This document shows positions 57,547 to 64,000 of a stretch of DNA of 64,000 bases, piece by piece (position 1 is the first letter of the stretch; each line of letters starts with the position of its first letter). Origin of the DNA: Dipteronia dyeriana (taxonomy: Eukaryota > Streptophyta > Magnoliopsida > Sapindales > Sapindaceae); the NCBI GenBank assembly GCA_032871835.1, contig CM065299.1, positions 81,163,652-81,227,651 of the forward strand, given 5' to 3'. Below the pieces are notes generated by a model. The model was not told where the DNA came from and did no database searches. It saw nothing but the letters and a program-made list of their open reading frames with translations. The position numbers and the translations under genes were made by a program.

Positions 57547-59948
57547 TGTTAGGATTATGCTCGATAGTAAGAGTATAATAATGTATTTGACAATCTTTTC
57601 ATATTAATAAAGTGATTTCTAGTTTAACAAATCTTATAGCATTTATAGTTTAATTATTATAATTGTCAAAAGTAAATAATCATAAGGTCAAAAGACTATG
57701 AGAAAAGAAGAATTGTTCATACATCTAGATATGTATGACGTAGACACAATTCTTTAGTTAGTCTTGAATAATATTCACAACTTAAGATAAAAGGTTGGGC
57801 GTCTTTATCTTGTTAAAGTTGTAGATTCTTTTGCTAGCATTTGAGTAGGATCAAATGTGTTATGATGAGTCTAAAATCATCAAAGTGTGGTGTCTTTGGG
57901 CAAAAGAATCTAGTGCACTGGGTGCATAGAATAGGATCATAATGAAATACTTTAATTTAGAACCGTCAATGGATAAAAGTTTTCATTTGAAGACAATCTG
58001 AGAGTCTATCTCAATCCTGAGATAAATAATGGACTTATGGTTGTAAGTGTTATCGTTTGAGCTATCAATGAGTACGATTATATAGCATAGTCTATCCTAG
58101 ATAGTTTGGTGGTTTTCATTTGTTAATCGATAGAGGACTTCATTTATAGATACGGACATCGTGGCTCCATTTATATGAGAGTAGAATACCATCATATGGA
58201 TGTTTTGAGGTATTGGATAATAAATCTTAACGTTAAGTTTTCAATAGTGTCTATTGAAACATGGCTTCTGGACAAGTCAAAATATCCAAGTTTAAAATGT
58301 GGTCATATGAGTAACTATGATAACTTGGAGAGTTATAGGCGGTCTATGAGCTCTTGGCGATTACTGATATTTTTAACGAGGATACACTGTCTCCATTAAG
58401 AATGTGTAGGGTATGAGTAAGTAATATTAACTTATCCTATCTTTATTTAAGAGTTCAATTTTAGTTCTTTAGTGGAATGAACTAAAATTAAATAGATCGG
58501 ACATAAGTGAATCATTTGTTGATTGTGATTGAGTTGTGTCTATTGGAGCTTAAATTTAGATAGCTCGCCAAGATCTCCAATCCACACGAACTTGCATGGA
58601 TCACTTGATATATTCTACCGGACCAATTTATGGGTTCAACTAGAATTGTATTAAGGCATGTGAACTTGTTTCTTTTTGGAAGAATATGTCTAGTTCACAT
58701 GTGGATTTTTTATTAAGATCCAATGGATTTAATAAAAAAAAGAAAAATAATATATGGTCCATATACATGTGTTGGGCGGCAAGGCTATTAAGAATAGCTT
58801 ATATTATATTATTTAATTAAATGGAAATTAATTAATTTGTTGATTAATTAATTATTTAATTAAAAGTCAAAATCTTTTTCCTAATAAGAGATGGTCTCCT
58901 AAAATTATACTATTGTTAGTAGTATAATTAATATTAAAGACTATATTTGATAAGTAGATAAATAAAAGGAGTTATTTATCTAATCAAATTAGGAAGTCTT
59001 TAATATGGTTACAAATACACTATTGAGTTGGATTAGGAGTCTTGGTATATGATAGAATTCCTTTTTGAAAAGGATTTTTAACTACTAAGTAAATCTACCT
59101 AAGGAAATGATTCTTAACTACCAAGTAATCCTTCTTAGGAAAAGAATTAAGTCTCCTAATTATATTCTTGTGAATTTCGGCCAACTCATAAATATATATA
59201 AGAGGATATAATTTCTTTTAGAAAAAGATTCTTAACTACCAAATAAATCCACCTAAGGAAATGATTCTTGCCAACAAAGTAAATCCTTCTTAGGAAATGA
59301 TTTATGATCCTATATATATATCCTTGTGAATTTCGGCCAGTCCTATGATTTTAGAGTAAACATTTCGGCCAACCTAAGAGTTTTCTAAGAGAGAATTTTG
59401 CTTGACAAGAGAGAATTTTGAGAGAGAAAAATTTAGTATTTTACTCTAGACAAATTCAATCAACTATAAGATATAGGGTGTGGAATTCGGCCAAGGAGAA
59501 AAGAGAAAAAAGAACGTTTTTGTTTTTGATAGTATACTAGTATCCTTTACATCAAAAGGGTTTTGTGTAAAAAATCAAATCGGGTTCACTCGAGTTTCAA
59601 TCAAGTAGATTGATAATTCACAAGTGACCAGACGTTCTTGGATTTTTCTCTTGGAGGATATTTATAGCTAACAAAGAAAAGATTTTGTTGGTCTCCATCC
59701 TCAGGTATACAATTTAAAGAAAGGGATCCCACACTCCTAAGTGATTCATGTTCGTGATTGGATTGAAAGATCTTACGGAATCAATTCGGTGCTTGTTCAA
59801 TCGTCACGAGGAAAACGTACGATACTTTTATATACGTCAATTAATCTATGGTTAAGGTTCTCGATGCATAAAAGGGAAATTTTTTATTTATAACCCTAAT
59901 TTTAATAAATTTTCTCACGCTTCCGCTGCGAGTGGTTTTTTCCTTACA
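57547..59948 (+). mobile_element. Solo LTR, family S, copy 2 (2.40 kb)
   Basis: Bounded by TGTTAGGATTATGCTCG and TTTTTTCCTTACA, with a perfect 5-bp duplication AATAT (57542-57546 and 59949-59953). It is collinear with copy 1 (38364-40821), with scattered substitutions and a few indels. A 74-codon frame (58175-58399) matches the one in copy 1. It splits the copia integrase from its linker segment. Confidence 0.88.
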
Positions 59949-60100
59949 AATATCACAGAAATAAAACAATGATTGCAGCAGAGTTTGAAAAGATAAAACG
60001 CTGGATGACATACGATTAATGAGATATGGAGCAGACTGTACTGCATCGTCCATAAAAGATTTAGGCATATGCATTTCGAGAAGTAAAGATTGTGCAACTT

Positions 60101-60583
60101 CTAAGAGATACGATTTTTATGTTCGATAATACCATTTTGTTGTGGGGTATGCGCACAAGATGTTTGGTGGGTAATACCATTTTTCAAACAAAAAGCTTTT
60201 AAATTATGATTCAGATATTCACCGCCATTGTCTGAGCGTAAAACTTGAATTTTCTTTTGAAATTGTGTTAAGATCATATGATAAATTTTTTGAAAAACAT
60301 CACATGCATCACTTTTATTTTTTAAAAGAAAAATCCAAGTCATGCTTGTACAGTCATAAATAAATATAACAAACCAGTGCATACCGGATATAGACACAAC
60401 ATTTGAAGGACCCCAAACATCCGAATTAACAAGAGAGAAAGGCATATAACTTTTATTATTAATACCGGGAGAAAAAACAGTACGATGATGTTTAGACGAA
60501 ACACATATTTCACACTGCAGATTATTATTCCCAATAGCTTTAAACAAAGAAAGAAATAAAAATTGAGATATCCAAAAGAACAT
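60101..60583 (-). pseudogene. Copia integrase core
   Basis: An open 160-codon frame with the zinc-binding tail CEICVSSKHHR and the DDE core: HFVNSDVWGPS-like (reads LVNSDVWGPSNVVS), QVLRSDNGGEYLNH, and QQNGIIEHKNR. The three catalytic acids (D, D, E) are present. The pre-integrase part lies at 60851-60590 in shifted frames (INQITKSL, DITTKETIGTGRDIWGLYYF). Downstream it is cut by family S copy 2. Confidence 0.9.
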
Positions 60584-60826
60584 TGACTTAAATGCCTATG
60601 CCAAAGAAAGATATTGCTTTCACTATCGGCTTTAACTTGTACTACTCAGTGAGGATGACTGGACAAGCGTGAAACACTATCTGTTGTAAAGTAGTATAAT
60701 CCCCATATATCCCTTCCAGTTCCAATCGTCTCCTTCGTTGTGATGTCCTGAAACACACAATAAGAATGCCAGAATATAACAACACATAATAGAGACTTAG
60801 TGATTTGATTGATTGAGAGTAAGTTG

Positions 60827-62860
60827 TGTTGAAATCCCATTCACCGGTCACACAACGGAAGTAGGTTTTAAATTTTTTAATACAAATCGTAAATGATCTG
60901 GGACCAGTGAACTTTGGATCATAATTCTATTTTGAAACTTATACGTATAAAAATTATTACAATAATAAAATATATGTGTGTACAGGAAATTGAAATCAAT
61001 ATAAAGAGAAGAAAATCATACCAATATTTGAAGGTTCCTTCACTTTACGTTATGCTCCTATCTGAATCACTCGATCTTCCTCATTATCTTCTGGGACTGA
61101 TAATTGCGTGTGGACGTGTCACGGTCTTAAAAATTTGAATAGATGATGTAGAGAAAAAAGACTTGAAGAAACTCTTTCTTCAATATTAGTACACGATACT
61201 TTCACACAAAATATGTTCTTTGTACCACACTTGCACTTTTTCACTCTTTTTAATACACGAACACAAGCACTAATATATTTCTTTTTTTTTAATCAATGAT
61301 ACGTGTCTATTGTTGAATGTTTCAAGCACACAATAATTGCTTTCAAAACAAAACTTCTTAACCCTGTTCTTTTAATAAAAAATATCACGCATACATTTTA
61401 TTCTCACTGTATCACACACACCAAACATTTTCAAAGAATGCTGCGTGTATCTCTCACGCATATTCTGATTGCCTCTTTCCTTTTTTAAAGAATATATATT
61501 TTATTTTTTTAAAATCTTATGATATCTTTTTATTTAAAATAAATTTTTTATTTTATTTTTATTAGAAAGATACCATCTTTATATTTAAACTATTCAAATT
61601 AAAAAATTAAATATTTAATAAAATAAAATAATAACATTATCTTATTTTATTCAAAAACAAATATCAACAAACATCCTCCATATAGTGATTAATAACATAA
61701 TTAAATAATTTTATTATTTAATTTATTTAATCACTATTATTCATTAATTAAATAATCTCATTATTCAATTAATTTCCTGAATAAATACGTGTCACTTTCG
61801 TAACACAATTAATTGGACAATCCAATTAATTAACCGTGACCCTTGTTACCTAAATCGATCGGGCTAGCAAGGGGACCTAATGGACCCACAATATTTTGAG
61901 TTCCAATAATCCTTGGAATTATTAATTAATCTCTTTAATTAATATTCCTTGATTATTAACTCCGGTGTTATTCCACTAAAAATCCGAAGCTGCACTCTCT
62001 CAACTGCAGACACTTTTACACAGACCGATATTACTCGGTGTCCATCGATATAGCTATTACAAATGGTGTGATCCTCCACAGTAGTTCATAATTAGAGGTA
62101 GGTCATAATGTCCATTATACCTCTCTAATTACATATATCCTTTAAGTACCATTGATTCTCTAATGGACAATAAATCTTATTTCCTCACGGAATTAGGAGA
62201 GCGATCATACTGTCCAAGTCCCGAATCAACCCTTAAGGGAACTACCATCTACTTCTCACAATAAAGAGTAGATTCCACTATTGTTATAAATCTTTCCAGT
62301 CACAAGCCAAACCGCAATCTGAACATACGGAGTATATTGATCAGGAAATGCATCTGACCTCACCCATGATATATCAAAGACCACGATCTAACCTGAAGGA
62401 GTCAATATGGCACTCATGATTAAGATCACCCACATATAACCATCATTAGTTGATATATATGAATCTCGTCAATAAACGGATATTGGTGAGAGATTCATAT
62501 AGATCATGGCCCAGTCCTATATGATCACATCATACAAGGTGCCTCCATTTCCATATCTCATATGAATGATTCAGGATAGAATCACTGTACATTACGGAAT
62601 GGACCGTAACTATAGATTAACCACAAATAAAGTACCCAGCTTTATTTGCTATCTATGGACTCTTTAAATTGCACTTATCTTACTGTATCCATCATTATAT
62701 GATACTCATATACACAGTTTGAGATTATATTCGGCAATCCAGGATGTTAATATGCACATGATATAAAATAAACAACACAACAAGAATGAATTGAACTTTT
62801 CATTTTATTTATTTCATAAATCCATTTACATATTACATGTTTAGGGCATAAACCCCAATA
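60827..62860 (-). mobile_element. Probable solo LTR of another family (2.03 kb)
   Basis: Plus-strand borders are TGTTGAAATCCC and ...AAACCCCAATA. The flanks AGTTG (60822-60826) and ATTTG (62861-62865) agree at 4 of 5. Removing it joins the copia protease text to the LLSINQITK text in register, which supports the borders. On the minus strand it opens TATTGGGGTTTATGCCC and ends GGGATTTCAACA, an LTR-like pair. No internal genes were found. Confidence 0.65.
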
Positions 62861-62865
62861 ATTTG

Positions 62866-63060
62866 TTAGATAAAGTGGGCACATGTAAGACCAATGATAA
62901 GTTTACGGACGAAGTTAGAGATACAGATCCAACCCCATGAATTGGAGTGGGTGTACCATCAGCATATGACATATTATTTGTTTCAGGCCGGACTACGATG
63001 ACTAAATTTTTAAGAATTAAAAGTCATGTGATCCATTGCACCAGAATCAATTATCCAGGT
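62866..63060 (-). pseudogene. Copia protease
   Basis: Minus-strand text shows WIIDSGAMDHMTF, the copia aspartic protease site (D-S-G), and then a serine/threonine-rich run leading to VGSICIS-like and LTCAHFI-like residues. Stops are present. It ends at the solo LTR border. Confidence 0.75.
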
Positions 63061-64000
63061 ATTATTACTAGAATTTGTAGAAACTTTGAAGGTCCTGAGC
63101 TGGGGAATTGAATTTGGGAATCATAAAAATTAACTTGTGGAGTGGAGGAGGAATTGCTAGAGGATGATGCAAGAGAGGCAGTTCTAGTCTTTGGAGGCCC
63201 TTTTTTCCTTTTTTCCAGGTACCACTCAGGATACCCATGCAATCTCCAGCATGCATCTCAAATATGATTCTTCTATCCATAGTGAGTACATTTCTTGTCT
63301 TCTGAATTTCTCTTATTGATTAATAGAACAAAGCTGTCACTTACTTGTGGTGGAGCTAGCATAGTGGCTTGACGTTGTTACTCATGATGGATATAGGCAA
63401 ATGCTTATTCAACACCTGGAAATGAATCCATACCTAACATATCAGCTCATACCTTGTCAAAATCAGGAATAGTCCTGCAAGGAATATATATACTCTTTGT
63501 TTTTCAATGCGATCATTTAGTCAAATCACATCTGTAACATCAGTCATATCATGTGTGCAATGTTGATCTAACTCCTACCAGATTGTGTTCAATTCCCTGT
63601 AATGTTCAAAAATAGGGTGCCCAGATTGACAGATATAGAATGCTTTGCTGTTGAGTTTATCGATGATGGATTGATCTGCACCATCATAGTAGGTACAAGC
63701 AACTGCTACCTAAATGGCCTGAGCCGTCGGTAATCAGATAAACATCCCCATAATTTTGGGAGTCATAGATCCGAGGAGCCATCCTTGCACAAGAGCATTA
63801 TCTGCCAACCATTTCCTATAGGTGAGACTGGTGGTTGTAGGCTTAACACATTCCCCTGTGAGAAAACCATATTTATCTTTCCCAGACACGAGGATTTCGA
63901 TGACCTTGGACCATAAATGGTAGTTTGACCTATCCAATTTAATCTCAATCTTAGATGAGTTGTCATGAGAATAAATTAGAGGGAATGTTGGTGGTGGTGG
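63050..64000 (-). pseudogene. Copia gag (UBN2-type), partial
   Basis: The minus-strand frame 63937-63734 reads DRSNYHLWSKVIEILVSGKD and FLTGE, a typical copia gag N-terminal domain. Later pieces give FYICQSGHPIFEHYRELNTI and WQELDQHCTHD. The region near 63245-63195 holds CWRLHGYPEWYLEKRKKG, the C-terminal half of a gag zinc knuckle followed by a basic stretch. There are several frameshifts. The start codon is at or just beyond the right edge. Confidence 0.85.

Larger units (their letters stand above)
55025..64000 (-). mobile_element. Ty1/copia LTR retrotransposon, partial, with two nested solo LTRs
   Basis: Read on the minus strand from the right edge: gag, protease, integrase, reverse transcriptase, RNase H, polypurine tract, 3' LTR (55239-55025). 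This is copia order. Solo LTRs interrupt it at 57547-59948 and 60827-62860. Frameshifts and stops are frequent. The 5' LTR lies beyond base 64000. The left flank pentamer TCACA (55020-55024) would be the target duplication. Confidence 0.92.

Overview
The window is nuclear DNA of a flowering plant, almost certainly a eudicot. It is AT-rich, has spliced genes with GT-AG introns, and carries plant gene families: an ERD6-like sugar transporter, a FANTASTIC FOUR-like protein, a GH3 enzyme and a plant endonuclease/exonuclease/phosphatase protein. The rest is nested plant transposons. No tRNA, rRNA, CRISPR array or prokaryotic feature was seen. The species cannot be named from the sequence.

Layout. 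1-5.8 kb: the 5' half of a decayed Ty3/gypsy element on the minus strand (integrase, RNase H/RT, protease, gag, PBS, LTR), cut by the left edge. 6.4-8.1 kb: a non-autonomous hAT element. 8.3-12.3 kb: a Mutator-like element with long terminal inverted repeats (TIRs), holding a broken hAT transposase gene. 12.9-13.4 kb and 13.5-17.3 kb: two more hAT elements with perfect 8-bp target duplications. 17.8-20.7 kb: an apparently intact four-exon endonuclease/exonuclease/phosphatase gene. 21.5-28.1 kb: a tandemly duplicated locus with one truncated and one full-length FAF-like gene; the first unit is split by a pogo/Lemi1-type element that itself carries a short LTR element. 28.5-31.8 kb: another hAT on the minus strand. 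32.1-41.8 kb: a decayed Ty1/copia element whose 3' LTR holds a hAT, which in turn holds a solo LTR. 41.9-44.7 kb: a hAT MITE and a truncated hAT. 45.0-45.9 kb: an LTR remnant abutting a 3' fragment of a GH3 gene. 46.3-48.5 kb: an exon-deleted ERD6-like pseudogene. 49.2-52.9 kb: the intact 18-exon ERD6-like gene on the minus strand. 54.2-55.0 kb: a small hAT. 55.0-64.0 kb: a second Ty1/copia element on the minus strand, interrupted by two solo LTRs and cut by the right edge.

Three host genes look functional: the EEP gene, the full-length FAF-like gene and the ERD6-like transporter. They share no obvious pathway; the window is three gene islands in a transposon-dense interval. I found no undescribed multi-gene system. 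The most useful observations are structural: target-site duplications giving exact boundaries and a nesting order, a paralogous empty site for the pogo-like insertion, a tandem duplication with an internal inversion at the FAF locus, and a hairpin-bearing 3'-end motif shared by hAT and copia elements. All exon models and similarity statements come from reading the sequence; no database search was run.
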